Part shown: positions 11,794 through 23,457 of the stretch, one piece after another | How positions within the stretch are numbered: position 1 is the first letter of the stretch | How the letters are laid out: the number at the start of each line of letters is the position of its first letter | NCBI RefSeq assembly: GCF_003711515.1 | Contig: NW_021167088.1 | Location: 830,351-894,350, forward strand | Length of the DNA: 64,000 nucleotides | DNA from: Sodiomyces alkalinus F11 | Lineage: Eukaryota > Ascomycota > Sordariomycetes > Glomerellales > Plectosphaerellaceae | Direction: 5' to 3' | Position numbers and translations under genes: made by a program | Notes under the pieces: generated by a model | What the model saw: the letters and a program-made list of their open reading frames with translations, nothing else | What the model was told of the DNA's origin: nothing | The model's database searches: none

Positions 11794-13241
11794 ATGCTGT
11801 CCGCCCCAGGGTGCACGACACGCTTTGCCATCAGCATATTCATTGCATGCTGCGCCTGTCTTTTCATAGTTATTTTCATCTTTTCCGAGTCGTTTTCAAA
11901 AGCTTCATGGGATTATGCACAAAAGGCGCAGGATAAAATAGGTTCAGCGATCAATAAGTATGCTCCTCATCTTCACATCTGTCTTGGCGAGCTCGACCCT
12001 TTCAACCGTGCATGGCCAGGGGTGGACCGATTCAGATCCCAACGTGGCATAGCATGTGAGCTCGGCGCTGACTCTCCTCACTTGGCAGACACGCTTCCCC
12101 CACAGAGGTCTACAACTGCGCCGACCCCTATCGCCGCCCTGGCTATCTCTATATCGATCCCGACGATTACAAGAACACCCGCTGGATACCGTACACACAA
12201 GAATTCCTCGACGGCGATGTTCCGAGCTACGCAGAGTACCCTGCGCCTGGGGGCATGGACGTATTCTTCAACCGCACCGAGGTAGAGCCCGCCTTCCTCC
12301 AATCTACTTCCAACCCGCAACAGTGGATGCAACTGGCCCTTGCGGAAGACAAACGCCGCGGCAATGCCGTGCAGGTCGAGATGAAAAAGCAGAAGGCGGC
12401 GCACTTTGCGGAGATGAAGGATGACGGCGGCCTAGGTTGGCTATGGGGTCGGCGCGTCATTATACTGGGAGACTCGGTCGACAGGTTCATGATCCAATTC
12501 CTCTGCGAAGAATTCGGCCGCGGCATGCGGCAGCCCAAGCCGCACACGACGGCCACTTGCGCGATCCCGACGCTGAACCTGACACTCATTCACTGGCACT
12601 TCCCGGGTTCGTTCACGTACAAGCCCGAGTGGTGGTGGATGGAGGACATGGAAGAGGTTGCCTTCGAGGAACGCTGGGAATCCATGTGGGCTCCTTTGCT
12701 GGAGACGACCGGCCGGGGACCGACCGGCCAGCCAGACCTGTTGCTGTGGCAAAACGGCCTGTGGGACCAGCGGGCGCTGTGGGAGGCGGCTGAAGCGCAC
12801 TTCGGCGAAGAAGACCCCATGGGCGAGCGGAAGAGGCAGCTGGTGTGGCAGGAGATCCGCTTCGTGGCAGCGCGGACCAAGAAAATGGTACGGCGTCTGA
12901 GCGAGCGATTCCCCGACGTCCCTACCATGTTCAGGGCCATGACGGTTCACCGTGAAAGCGACGCCACGGATGCGAGTATCTACGAGCTGGACCGCCTATC
13001 GAGAGCGGTTGCTGAACAGGCAGACCACGAGGTGTTCGAGTGGGGACGCATCATCACCTCGCTTTCTATGCTGTACAAGGACCAGACACACCCGGGCAAA
13101 GGGCCTGGAAGCTGGCTTTGGAGCAACATGATCCTCGAATACCTTGCGAGAAGCGCCGGATACGGGGATTCGGCAAGATCACCATACTTTGACGGATGGG
13201 ATGCTTGTCATTCGTATCTAGCAGGCTGGGGAGGCCGATAA
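11794..13241 (+). CDS. Type II membrane-anchored SGNH/PC-esterase-like protein
   Basis: Two exons (11794-11957 and 12089-13241) give 438 aa. A single hydrophobic helix at residues 11-30, followed by a luminal-type domain, suggests a type II protein of the secretory pathway. The globular part has a GDS motif (Ser184 in LGDSVDRF), a WQNGLWD segment that could be the Asn/Gly oxyanion block, and a C-terminal DQTH (Asp386, His389). This GDS...DxxH arrangement is that of PC-esterase/TBL/Cas1-type O-acyltransferases and esterases. A cluster of Trp residues (around 225-235) may line the active site. The CAG acceptor at 12086-12088 was chosen over the CAG at 12103-12105 because only it keeps frame with exon 1. 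Substrate is unknown; acetylation or deacetylation of a cell-wall glycan is a reasonable guess, not shown. Without exon 1 the enzyme would lack its anchor. Confidence 0.75.
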
Positions 13242-14068
13242 GACGGTATAATGTACGGAAGAAGCTCTGCAAAATCTTTTTATAGAAAATCCATAATCTC
13301 ATAATCTGCCTAGGTATTCAGGAAGTTGGCTGCTTTGTATGGACTTGGAGGTAAGTACTAACCTACCTAAGGTACCCGGGTTTGGGGGGGTATAGGACAG
13401 AGCCCGATAACTTGTCAGTCTGTCAACAGTCTTAGAACATCATATCGACAGAAATTTCTCTGTCCTGGCTCTAGTCAGAGCAAAAGTCTCTATCCGAGCT
13501 CTAACCTATAAACCCCCCCTCCCGGGTAGTAGGTAGGGGATCTACCTAGGTAAGGTAGGCTTGCTCTGCAGGGCAGTCCACTTCGTAAGGTACGTGGAAT
13601 CAAGCAATGTTGTCAAGGGGAAGGTTACTTGCCAGGGGGTACATAAGGGTGGTTTTCACAATCCGAAAGGCAAATTTCTCGGCTAGAAGAGGGGAAGTCG
13701 AGTCAAGCCCCTGGTGCGGTACGAAGTTCGAGTCGTGCTTGGTCGGGCCATCCCTTTTATCGGAGCAAGGATTTTCCGGGTACCTCCCCGCCCCATCACG
13801 CGTGTCGTGCATATGTAGACGCGGGGCTTGCAGCAAATATATACCTATGGAGGAAAAAAACAAGAGACGGACTGGACCTATTGTACCGCTCTCCACACCT
13901 ACGCCCATATTAAGAGTCACCGTCACACTGCTTCGCAACCCCTCCATGCAAACCTCTTTTGCACTTACCCTGTTCTCTTCCGCCGCCTCGATCGAGTAAG
14001 TGTCTACGGTCCAGGGCTGGTGAGTCACTTTGCATTCCTCGTGTAGCAACCGTTGAACCGAGAGGTGG
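13242..14068. other. intergenic region upstream of glycyl-tRNA synthetase
   Basis: No gene supported. Open frames on either strand have no known domain. It contains CCTACCTAAGGTACC-like motif copies near 13360 and 13540 and should hold the GlyRS promoter. Confidence 0.6.
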
Positions 14069-16333
14069 ATGAGTTCTTTTCGCTACTTTTCCCTTTCATC
14101 CTTTTCAATTCGTTCAAAATCCAGCTTCTGTGAAGTCTGGCAGGCCCATTTGCCCCCCGCGCATCGCACATTTTCTACCACAAGCCAACTTTCTCGAGCC
14201 AAAGTCTTCGTGCCGCAAAAGAAGCAGCCCAATATGACTTCGAAGGCTACGACCCTCAAGGGCCAGCCCCTCGACCGCCCTGTCCTCGATGCCATGCTGC
14301 GTCGCCGCATGTTCTTCACCCCGGCATTCGAGATCTACGGCGGCACTGCCGGTCTCTTTGACTACGGCCCCCCCGGCTGTGCGCTGCAGGCGAACATTAT
14401 CGATTTGTGGCGCAAGCACTTCGTTCTCGAAGAGGACATGCTCGAGGTCGACTGCACGGTCTTGACACCGCTCGAGGTGCTCAAGACTAGTGGCCATGTG
14501 GACAAGTTCGCCGACTGGATGTGCAAGGACCCAAAGAACGGCGACATTCTCCGAGCCGACCACTTCGTCGAGGATGTCTTGGAGGCTAGGCTGAACGGCG
14601 ATAAGGAGGCGCGCGGACAAAAAGTCGACGGAGAGGAGCCAGCGGCCGATGCCAAGAAGAAGAAGAGGAAGCAGAAGACCGAGGCCGTCAAACTTGACGA
14701 TGCGGTTGTGCAGGAATACGGGGAGGTTCTCGCCAAGATTGACAACTACAATGGCGAGGAGCTTGGCGAGCTCATCAAGAAGTATGACCTCAGAAACCCG
14801 GCCACCGGCGTCCAGCCGTCGCCTCCGGTCTCCTTCAACCTGATGTTCCAGACCTCGATCGGCCCCAGCAGTAATTCTCCCGGCTACCTGCGCCCGGAGA
14901 CGGCCCAGGGTCAGTTCCTCAACTTCGCCAAGCTTCTCGAGTTCAACCAGGGCCAGATGCCTTTCGCCTCGGCCTCCATCGGCAAGTCGTACCGGAATGA
15001 GATCTCGCCCCGCGGTGGCCTCTTGCGTGTGCGCGAGTTCCTGATGGCCGAAGTCGAGCACTACGTCGACCCCAAGAGTGGCAAGCAGCACCCCAAGTTT
15101 GCCGACATCGAGAACATCGAGCTTGACCTCCTGCCGCGGGATGTGCAGCTGTCCGGCAAGACGGACCTCGTTCGCATGACGATTGGGGACGCCGTCCGGA
15201 ACAAGGTCGTCGACAACGAGACGCTCGGCTACTTCCTGGTGCGCATCTTCCTCTTCCTGCAGAAGCTCGGCGTCGACCAGAGCAAGCTCCGCTTCCGGCA
15301 GCACATGGCAAACGAGATGGCTCATTACGCCACTGACTGCTGGGATGCCGAGCTCTTCACTTCCTCGGGCTGGATTGAGTGTGTCGGCTGTGCGGACAGG
15401 AGCGCGTACGATTTGAGTGTGCACAAGGAGAAGACCGGCGCCCCCCTGATCGTGAGGGAGCGACTGGATGAGCCGATCATTGAAGAGCGGTGGGAGGTGG
15501 AAATCGAGAAGAAGAAGTTCGGACCCCATTTCAAGAAGGACGGAAAGGCGGTCGAGACCGCTCTCCTGGCTACCACCCAGGACCAGCGCGAGGCCCTGGC
15601 CAAGCAGTTGACTGAGACGGGCAACACGGAGCTCGAGATCGCCGGTGTCGGCGATGGCAAGGTACAGATCACCAAGGACCTCGTTACGATCGAGTTCCGG
15701 AAGAACGTTATCAACACCAGAGAGTACACGCCCAATGTCATTGAGCCCTCGTTTGGTATCGGTCGCATCCTTTATTCGCTCATTGAGCACTCTTACTGGA
15801 CGCGCGCCAGTGATGGTGGAGATGAGGCTCGCGGTGTAAGTTTATCGTCTCCCACGCCTTTTTTTTTCTTTCTTCTTTATACGTGTTTTTCTACAAGTCT
15901 CCTGAAGATGTCGTGGGCTGACTGACACCTGAACTAGGTACTCTCATTCCCGCCGGAGGTGGCGCCCACCAAGGTTCTGATCATACCACTCTCGGCCAAC
16001 AAGGCCTTCAAGCCCTTCATCCAGAAGATTTCGCAGAAGCTTCGCAAGCTTGGCATCTCGAGCCGCGTGGACGACTCGTCGGCGACGATCGGCAAGCGCT
16101 ACAGCCGCAACGACGAGCTGGGCACGCCCCTGGGCATCACGATCGACTTCCAGACGGTGCAGGACTCGACCATCACCTTGCGAGACCGCGATTCTACGAA
16201 GCAGGTGCGCGCCGACGAGGACCAGATCGTGGCGGCGGTCCAGAGCATCGTCGACGGCACCAAGCAGTGGAAGGATGTGGAGGCGGAGCTCCCGGCCTTT
16301 GAGGGCCAGGAGGTGGATGTCGCTGTGCGCTAG
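14069..16333 (+). CDS. GRS1: Glycyl-tRNA synthetase, probably dual cytosolic/mitochondrial
   Basis: Class II synthetase charging tRNA-Gly. Two exons (14069-15835, 15938-16333) give 720 aa from the first ATG. Residues 1-55 are rich in Ser, Phe, Arg and Lys and lack acidic residues apart from one Glu, like a mitochondrial presequence. An in-frame ATG at 14234 (AATATGACT context) starts a 665-aa form directly at the conserved core. The catalytic core shows FYxPAFEIYGG-like and LFDYGPPG blocks after the start, a Lys-rich insertion near residues 195-202, motif 2 (YRNEISPRGGLLRVREF, about 308-324) and motif 3 (EPSFGIGRILYSLIEHSYW, about 559-577). The second exon encodes the anticodon-binding domain (VAPTKVLIIPLS to the C-terminus). 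Two starts from one gene, giving both compartments' enzyme, is the known pattern for eukaryotic GlyRS; use of each start here is inferred. Confidence 0.96.
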
Positions 16334-19300
16334 AGGGTAGTCGGTAGTCGGGTGGAGAGCACACTCGCGAAGCATGCGCAGACAGACCAAGACGACTGGG
16401 GATGCGGAAGTGTATAGATCATTTGAGCAACCTGCGAAGACAGCATAGAGGGCTCCGGTTGGCTTTGATACACCGGGTCATGGAGTTGCTGAAGAGAAAG
16501 ACGTGTAATTTGTTGAGAAGAGGATCACAAGTCTCAAGGAAGTTAGTCCGCCTGCCATTCTTACTTTTTTGTGTTGAATATCAATCACATTTCTTGTGAC
16601 GATGTCCTGGAAACAAAACCCGGAAACGAGAATATGGCGTCGACGCACACCAGCGGAAACACCGGCTCATGCAATCCCTCCTGTGACTCAGCACTTAATG
16701 GGTATTTAGGTGCTTACTCCATACAACGTACTGATTTCGACACCCGTAACTCAAGGGACGCATCGCACTGGGTAAATGGGCCGGATCCGAAACAGGGATA
16801 TCGTGCACGTGCGACGTTAGGGAACCGTTTCTGTTTCGAGGGCTTTTTTGTAAAGTATGTTGTATTCGTGGTAGCGATTTAGACGCCGTTACAGCCTACC
16901 TTACGAGAGAAGGCCTCTTAGGCCGGGTTATATGCATGGACTAGGAATAGTGATCGACAAGACGTCTCCGCTCATCAGCTGACTTTTTTCTGCGTTTGTC
17001 GGAACGAGAGGCTGAGATGGGCGGATAACTTCATCGCAGGGGATGCCAAGCCCGTGAGGCTTGAAACGCTTTGACTTCTCCTCGACTGGTGTTGATGGAT
17101 GCGGCAAGATCTAACGGGGCCGTTTCATAGGCCGGCCTTTTCGTAATGGAGGGGAGGGCTTACAACGTACCGGTAACGTACCTCAGTACATCCCTTTTTG
17201 AATGGTATTTCCGTCTCGCCCGTGGCCCCTTTTCTGAAGGAGCTAGGGGAGGCCTCAAGAATAAGAGTCGGCGTGTGCGGGTTGCATAGACAGAGAGACA
17301 GTGGGCGGAGGGAGAAGTTATTGAACGTACAGGAACACATTCTAATAAGCCCCCATCCCAGATCCAAAACTACCTTGTCTACGGAGTGCTGTACAACGTA
17401 CTGCCTAAGATACCGACGCTGTGGTGAAATGGGCCGGGCGGAGATGATGTTTGTCAATTGGCGGCGAGCATCCAATTGAAGTCTACACACAGTGTGAATG
17501 AAGCTGTATGAATAGGTGGTGGCCTGACAAAAGGAGTGAAGCACTTTATATACCAACCTAATCAAACTACCTATGTAGACCGCTTTGGTCCTTTTGACTT
17601 GCCTGACTTACCTGACTTACCTAGAAGTTCTTGACCCCTAAATTCACCAATGCTTCGGGCAAATATTGGAAGAGACAGTGAATGCCCATACTATGATCCA
17701 ACCTCGTCACATACGTACGTTGTTACTTCGTACGGAGCGCACTTCCTACAATATTATGCTGCCGGCGCTACGTCCCCTTCTCCGCCAAATCGAACACCCT
17801 AAGTAGCAGGTATCAGAGCGAGACCCCTGAAGCAACGTTTAGTCTAATAAGGTAGTGGGTACATATAAGTCAGGGGAAGTGTTACTTTTTGGTGTGGTCT
17901 TCCGCCAGCCTAAATGCCCGACTGTCTCCACCCTCAAAGTCTCTCGTTCTTATTAAAAAAGGTACAGTACCTACCTCTTCAGACGAAGAAGGGTGTACCA
18001 CTCCGTAGACCTTCGGATACCCAGTGTTCTCCGCAGTCCACCGATCCGACAGAGGTACCTGGACTCCCTACTGTAATACGAACTAAGGACCGATTCCGGC
18101 CCCTCTCCCAGTTGACAGCCTACGAAGAAACCCGAAAAAGATCCCCCTCCTCTCCTAAACGGGCTCCGCCATTCACTTGCCCGAAACATTATCCTCTTTC
18201 TCTCCCCTCACCTTTCCTTTCCCTCTCTTTGCTGGGCTCGTCACATCTGCTGCGACGACGACGACAGATAGCTACTCCGTACATCGTCCCTCGTCCGAAG
18301 TCCACCTGGGCGGCGACCTTAGCCCTTCAACGCCGATTCCTTTCTCTGGGGCAGCGCGCTCAACATCAACTCCTCGTCTCCTCCAAAGGACCCCGTCGGA
18401 CTGCATTGCCGTCGGCGCGTCGTCCACTAGCCGCGATCCGAACAAATGCTTTCGTTCTCGGCCTCGACTACGTTTTCTGCGGGTACTCCTTGACTTGGCG
18501 GCTTTCTTTCGGGGGGTTTTTTTTTTTCATCCATTTACCTCATCTTTGTTGTTTATCGAGATACCCACCGCATTTCTATGATCAACCCCGGATTGATCAC
18601 GTTACCAGCAGCCGCGATATCATAACCTACTTAATCAAAAGCGCGCGCCAAAACGACCCTTTACACTACAGGCACCACAAATCAGCCAGGCCGTGAAACG
18701 TCGTGTGCTTTAATTTAGCAACAGCGGCAGGCACCTTATCGAGATACAGTTGGTTTGGCTCACTACCTACCTTACCTACCTTACCTTACCACGCAAAGAA
18801 ATTGATTGAAAGCACTATCAAGAGCCAGCTACCATAATGGCTTCTCAGAACAGGTATGAAGATGACATCTTTCGGTGTCCCTCTCTTGTTCCTTGGCAGC
18901 CCCTTTTTGTTCCCTTATTACCTCCCTGCAATAGCTTGAACGCAGCACTCCATAATGGCCAAGCTGGTGGTCATGGCCGAGTATAAGTGGGGTTCATTTC
19001 GATTGCGCCCTGGTAGGCTGGTCAGGGCGTGCAGTGCAGTGCAGTGCAGTTGGGTGACCCTGACTGTATTCGTACTTTCTTCCACTTACTGGTTACTGTT
19101 CGGATACTTGTTCCACCGCCTTGCTGGCTACCTACCTACCTACCTTACTTTCCTTTCCCCTTTGCCCTCACCTCCTGATCACGCACCTGCCTTCTCCTTG
19201 ATGCTGCCTTCCCCTCCTTAACTCCTCATCACTCTCCCCTTGTGTCCTTTATTCCCTACCTTACCTACCTACCTTGGGTACTTTACAATCTAGGTATATA

Positions 19301-19479
19301 GGAAGAAGATTTGGGTTGTTCTCTTCTCCTCGCCATTCTTGCCTAGAGCCTGGATACCTTGCCCCAGTACCTTCTCTGAATCTTCTCCTTTTCTTCTCGA
19401 GAAACCCGCGTGTTCTACTTTGCAGGCAGCCTTGTTTGCACTTCGACCACTTTACTACTCACACCCATGCTCTTCCACA
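16334..19479. other. intergenic region and long CT-rich leader of the Cla4-type kinase
   Basis: No convincing gene. The left part (16.3-17.8 kb) has two TACAACGTA elements (17161, 17392) and a TACTTCGTA (17724). From about 17.9 kb to 19.48 kb the plus strand is pyrimidine-rich and carries clusters of CTACCTACCTTACC (18766-18790, 19127-19146, 19254-19275) and a (TGCAG) repeat at 19030-19050, as expected of a long promoter/5' leader. A 260-codon open frame at 17914-18696 is biased by the same pyrimidine composition and has no domain. Confidence 0.6.
18837..18853 (+). promoter_or_regulatory. possible short upstream ORF or leader exon of the Cla4-type gene
   Basis: An ATG in good context (ACCATAATGG) is followed after five codons by AG|GTATGA, a usable 5' splice site. 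If spliced to the CAG at 19423-19425 the frame would not continue into the kinase start at 19480, so it would act as an upstream ORF rather than as coding sequence. No direct evidence of transcription. Confidence 0.3.
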
Positions 19480-22255
19480 ATGGCTAACGACAGCAGTGTG
19501 TACTCGTCCGGCCAGTTCATGAACCCTGGCCCGGCTCCTCGACCTCCTACCGATCGCCCCCGCCTCAATCTCACTCCCAATACCAACCTTCCCGGCAGCA
19601 TGGCCAACATGACCATATCCCCCGTCCGGAGCACGGCAACATCCACATACACCGGTTCCACCATCTCACTACCCATCGCGCGCCAGAACTCCAACCAGAC
19701 CAATGGTATGGGCGGTGTCGCCGTGAGAAAAGAGGGCTGGGCGCAGGTGAAGGAGGGCAAGAACTTCATTAACCCCTGGAAGCAGAGACTGCTTATTCTC
19801 CGCAAAGAGTCGCTCGATTTCCACAAGCAAGAAGGAGGCAAGGTAGCCTATACCCTCTACCTCAAAGACGTGGTCAACGTGGGCCGCGTCGAAGCTGCGG
19901 GCACCATCTTCGAAATCAAACGGAACGCCAATGGCTCTTCCAACAGCCCCGGCGAGGATGACGGTCAGACCAAGACGCTGCAAATTCGAGTCAAGAGCGA
20001 CGATGACCTGTACGACTGGATCGATCTCATTTACGGGTCGTGTCCCGGAATGGGCGGCGTCAGCAACCCCACAAACTTCTCGCATGCCGTGCATGTGGGG
20101 TTCGACCCCCAGACGGGCGAATTCGTCGGACTGCCACCAGAATGGTCCAAGTTGCTGAATTCGTCAGCCATTACCAAGGAAGACTACGAGCGCAACCCCC
20201 AGGCCGTGTTTGAGGCGCTCGACTTCTATTCCGACTTGAAGAAGCGCGAACAGAACCCTCTTCAATACTCCAGCCTCACACCTACCCCGCCTCCGGGAAG
20301 CCAGCAAAATAAACAGCTCGGCTATGGCGGGGGCGGTGGCGGTGGCGGCGCGGGAGTGGCGCCGCCCCGGCCCATGCCGCCCTCCCAGATGCAACGGCAG
20401 GCGAGCAACACCAGTGCCATGTCCGCGGCCCAAGGACCCAGGAAGCCCTCCATGTCCGAAGCCCAGGAGCAGATCCAACGTCAACAGATGCAATTGCAGG
20501 AGGCACGCGAGAGAGAGCGCGAGAGGGAACGAGAGCGTGAACGTGAACGGGAGAAGGAACGAGAGAGGGAGCAGCGCGAACGTGAGGCTCAGCGTCAGAA
20601 GCAATTGGAAGCCCAGAGGCAGCGTGAGCGAGAGACGGAGGAGGCCAGCCGCCGCGAGTTGGAGGCGTATAATGCGTCGCTCCCCAAGTCCAAATTGCCT
20701 CTCGCACAACAGGAGATCGGAGGAGGCTATGCCGGGTCTTCGCCTGCAACGGACAGATATAACCCCTCTAGGGCAGCACCACCGGCACCAAAGCCGTCGA
20801 ACCAACCGGTCAATGGTCTTCGCGCCCAACGGCCAGCTCCTTCTCCGCCGACGGCTGGTTCACGGAACCAGATGGCGTCGCAAGCCGCGTCTGGCTCCAT
20901 GCGTGATCCGCAGGCGCAACGGACACGGCCCGACCGGCCCGACCAGCCCGGCCCTCCGCGGTATCCTAACGTCAGCGCGGCCGGTGCCGGTCAACCGAGA
21001 GCCAACGGCCCAGCCCAGGCCCAGCAGGCGTCCCGTCTCCCTGCGCCCGTGAAGCCCCTGAATGTGAACAAGGCACAGCCTCCGCAGCAGGCCGATCCGG
21101 TCAAGACGGCCGAGGCACCGCTTTTGGCCAAGCCGTCGCCGTCGCCGTCTGAGCGTAAGCAGGACGTGCGCATGTCGACCATGTCGGAGAGTGAGGTCAT
21201 GGCCCGACTCAGAGAGGTGGTGTCCAAGGATGATCCGAACTTGTCCTACTCCAAGCAGAAGAAGATCGGACAAGGCGCGTCGGGATCGGTCTACGTGGCT
21301 AAGATCAAGGAGGGTGCGACGTCGCCTATTGCGCGCGAGGTGCTCCGGTCGCAGGGCATGCGCGCGCAGGTTGCCATTAAGCAGATGGACCTCGCTCACC
21401 AGCCGAGGAAGGAGCTCATCGTGAACGAGATCATGGTGATGAAGGATAGCAGGCATCCCAACATTGTCAACTTTTTGGACGCTTTCCTGCGGAACAACAA
21501 CTCGGAGCTCTGGGTGGTCATGGAGTATATGGAGGGAGGTGCACTGACCGATGTCATTGACAACAATCCAACCATTACTGAGGAGCAGATCGCCACCATA
21601 TGCTTGGAGGTAAGATTGGCACTCTCTTTTCTTTTCTATCCCCCCCAACTCGCTTGTCCCCGCTAATCAAAACCATAGACCTGCCGTGGCCTCCAGCACC
21701 TCCACTCCCAGAATATCATTCACCGAGATATCAAGAGTGACAACGTTCTCTTGGACGCTCGTGGCAACGTCAAGATTAGTAAGTTGGAAGCCGCCCATTC
21801 ATTTAGTCGGTCAGCCAGACCTGTAAAAGACTAACGCCGGTGAAGCGGATTTCGGCTTCTGTGCCAAGCTCACGGAGACCAAGTCGAAGCGGGCGACGAT
21901 GGTGGGCACGCCCTATTGGATGGCACCGGAGGTGGTCAAGCAGAAGGAGTACGGCCCCAAGGTAGACATCTGGTCGCTGGGCATCATGGCGATTGAGATG
22001 ATCGAGTCGGAACCGCCGTACCTCAACGAGGAACCGCTCAAGGCTCTGTATCTGATTGCGACCAACGGCACGCCACGACTGAAGAAGCCGGAGAGGCTGA
22101 GCAAGGAGCTCAAGGCGTTCCTGTCGGTTTGCCTGTGCGTGGACGTCAAGAGCCGAGCTTCGGCCGAGGAACTGCTCTTGCACGACTTCCTCAAGCACGG
22201 TTGCCCCTTGGCTAGCCTTGCGGAGCTGTTGGCCTTTAAGAAGCATGCCAAGTAA
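19480..22255 (+). CDS. CLA4: PAK-family Ser/Thr kinase of the Cla4 type (PH-CRIB-kinase)
   Basis: Three exons (19480-21609, 21679-21778, 21846-22255) give 879 aa. Order of domains: a PH domain at about residues 83-187 (opening with EGWAQVKEG), a CRIB/PBD Cdc42-Rac binding motif at about 194-229 ([15 protein letters not shown]), a long low-complexity linker with an Arg/Glu coiled-coil run around 345-395 and many Pro/Gln, then a kinase domain from about 588. Kinase motifs seen are [22 protein letters not shown] (His725-Arg-Asp727), DFG (745-747) and [10 protein letters not shown]. The PH domain separates Cla4 from Ste20-type PAKs. In relatives it acts downstream of Cdc42/Rac in septation, polar growth and, in plant pathogens, infection. 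The start at 19480 is preferred; an in-frame ATG at 19339 would add 47 residues read from pyrimidine-rich leader. Confidence 0.95.
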
Positions 22256-22532
22256 AGGGCAGCCGATACGTATTCCTACCTGATACACAAGATGGAAGTG
22301 GTTCGGAGGAGAGAACAAAACACATCTCGACAATGCAGAAGCAAGCAAGCATTTTGAGCAAGGCGCCTCCATTGGGTGCGATGAACGTCCAAGGCCTGAC
22401 GAGGAGGGGCTTTGGAAGACAGGAGATTTGGCACTTTGGCCCATACTTTGTACAGGGGCTAAGAAATATGCCGCCTCGCCGGTGGATAGACATGAGACGG
22501 TTGACATGAAAACAAGAAGGACATGGGCTGGA

Positions 22533-22596
22533 CGGGGCAGAGGAGGCAGAGGAGGCAGACCCGGCAGAGGCGGCAGAGGAGGCAGAGGCGGCAAGA
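22533..22596. repeat. imperfect GGCAGAGGA-type minisatellite
   Basis: Roughly eight degenerate copies of GGCAGA/GGCGGCAGA in the 3' flank of the kinase gene. An open frame across it reads as Gly/Arg-rich but has no other support. Confidence 0.8.
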
Positions 22597-23077
22597 TGGG
22601 AGGAGAGCATGATCCAGCGGCGGCGTAGATGCTAGAAGGGGCTCTTGTGAGGTCTTGGTGATCTGTTCCTGTTACTTATGACACGCGAGAGCTAAACGAT
22701 GGATGAAATGGGCAAAAGGCGTTCTTAGGGGAAAACGAACAGGACGAAATAATGAACGATGTTGCGATTTTGAGTCGTATGTGGCTGGGCAGCCGTTTTC
22801 CGGGTGGTACTCCGTGTGCGAACCCTACGGCGTGGTTAACCAAACTGTGTGGAGAGTAATCAGTGTACATTATGGTACTTAAACATACCTACTGAAACTA
22901 CGGATAGTATAGGTACCTCATATGTTTTGGTGCCGTACAGTACATCCTGATTATGCCTTCATCTTACTCCGTATCTTATCGAGGAAGTACGTTGTACTTT
23001 CTTTTACCGTCGAGCGTCCCGAATACGAAGGGGCAATCGTAAATACGGACGTCAATCCTCAAACTACGTCAAGCCAC

Positions 23078-23082
<5 letters not shown>

Positions 23083-23109
<27 letters not shown>
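23083..23109. repeat. (TC)n dinucleotide microsatellite
   Basis: Thirteen consecutive TC units in the upstream region of the UPC2-like gene. Confidence 0.95.
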
Positions 23110-23113
<4 letters not shown>

Positions 23114-23457
23114 TTTCTCGTTCACTTTCATGAATCAACGGTGAACCGATCCGTTCTCCCTCTTCCCACAGGCAGCAGACGGCCAGCGGTTCAAGTAGAG
23201 AGCGAGCTTCTGGGTCCTGGATTCTTCGTCCTCGGTCCGTCCGAATCAACAGCACACGCCCATTTTCTTTCCTCGCGGACAAGGGGACAGACAACAAGGA
23301 CACGAACGAGGACTGACCTCAAGACTGGGAGTTATATGAGTTATATCGCCTAGATATTATCTCCCTACCGATACGCTTATATGTTCTGCACCATCGGCGT
23401 GTCACTGCGCCTACGACTCGCATCATCCTACCGATCCCCCCATTCTGCTCATCCTTC

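Larger units (their letters stand above)
22256..23457. other. intergenic region with simple repeats
   Basis: Between the Cla4-type kinase and the UPC2-like gene. Contains a purine-rich (GGCAGA)-type minisatellite, a (TC)n microsatellite and one TACTCCGTA element (22965-22973). No gene seen. Confidence 0.65.

Noticed and set aside
14114..15790. 558-codon open frame antisense to glycyl-tRNA synthetase
   Set aside because: It lies wholly opposite the highly conserved GlyRS exon and reads as Leu/Val/Asp-rich shadow sequence with no domain; codon bias of the sense frame explains it.
17914..18696. 260-codon frame upstream of the Cla4-type gene
   Set aside because: Composition (Ser, Pro, Leu, Arg) follows the pyrimidine-rich leader; no domain and no splice continuity.
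20860..21648. 262-codon frame antisense to the Cla4-type kinase
   Set aside because: Leu/His/Arg-rich mirror of the kinase linker and catalytic exon; no domain, no promoter context.
22428..22628. Gly/Arg-rich frame over the GGCAGA repeat (RGG-like)
   Set aside because: Created by the minisatellite; no flanking domain or start support.
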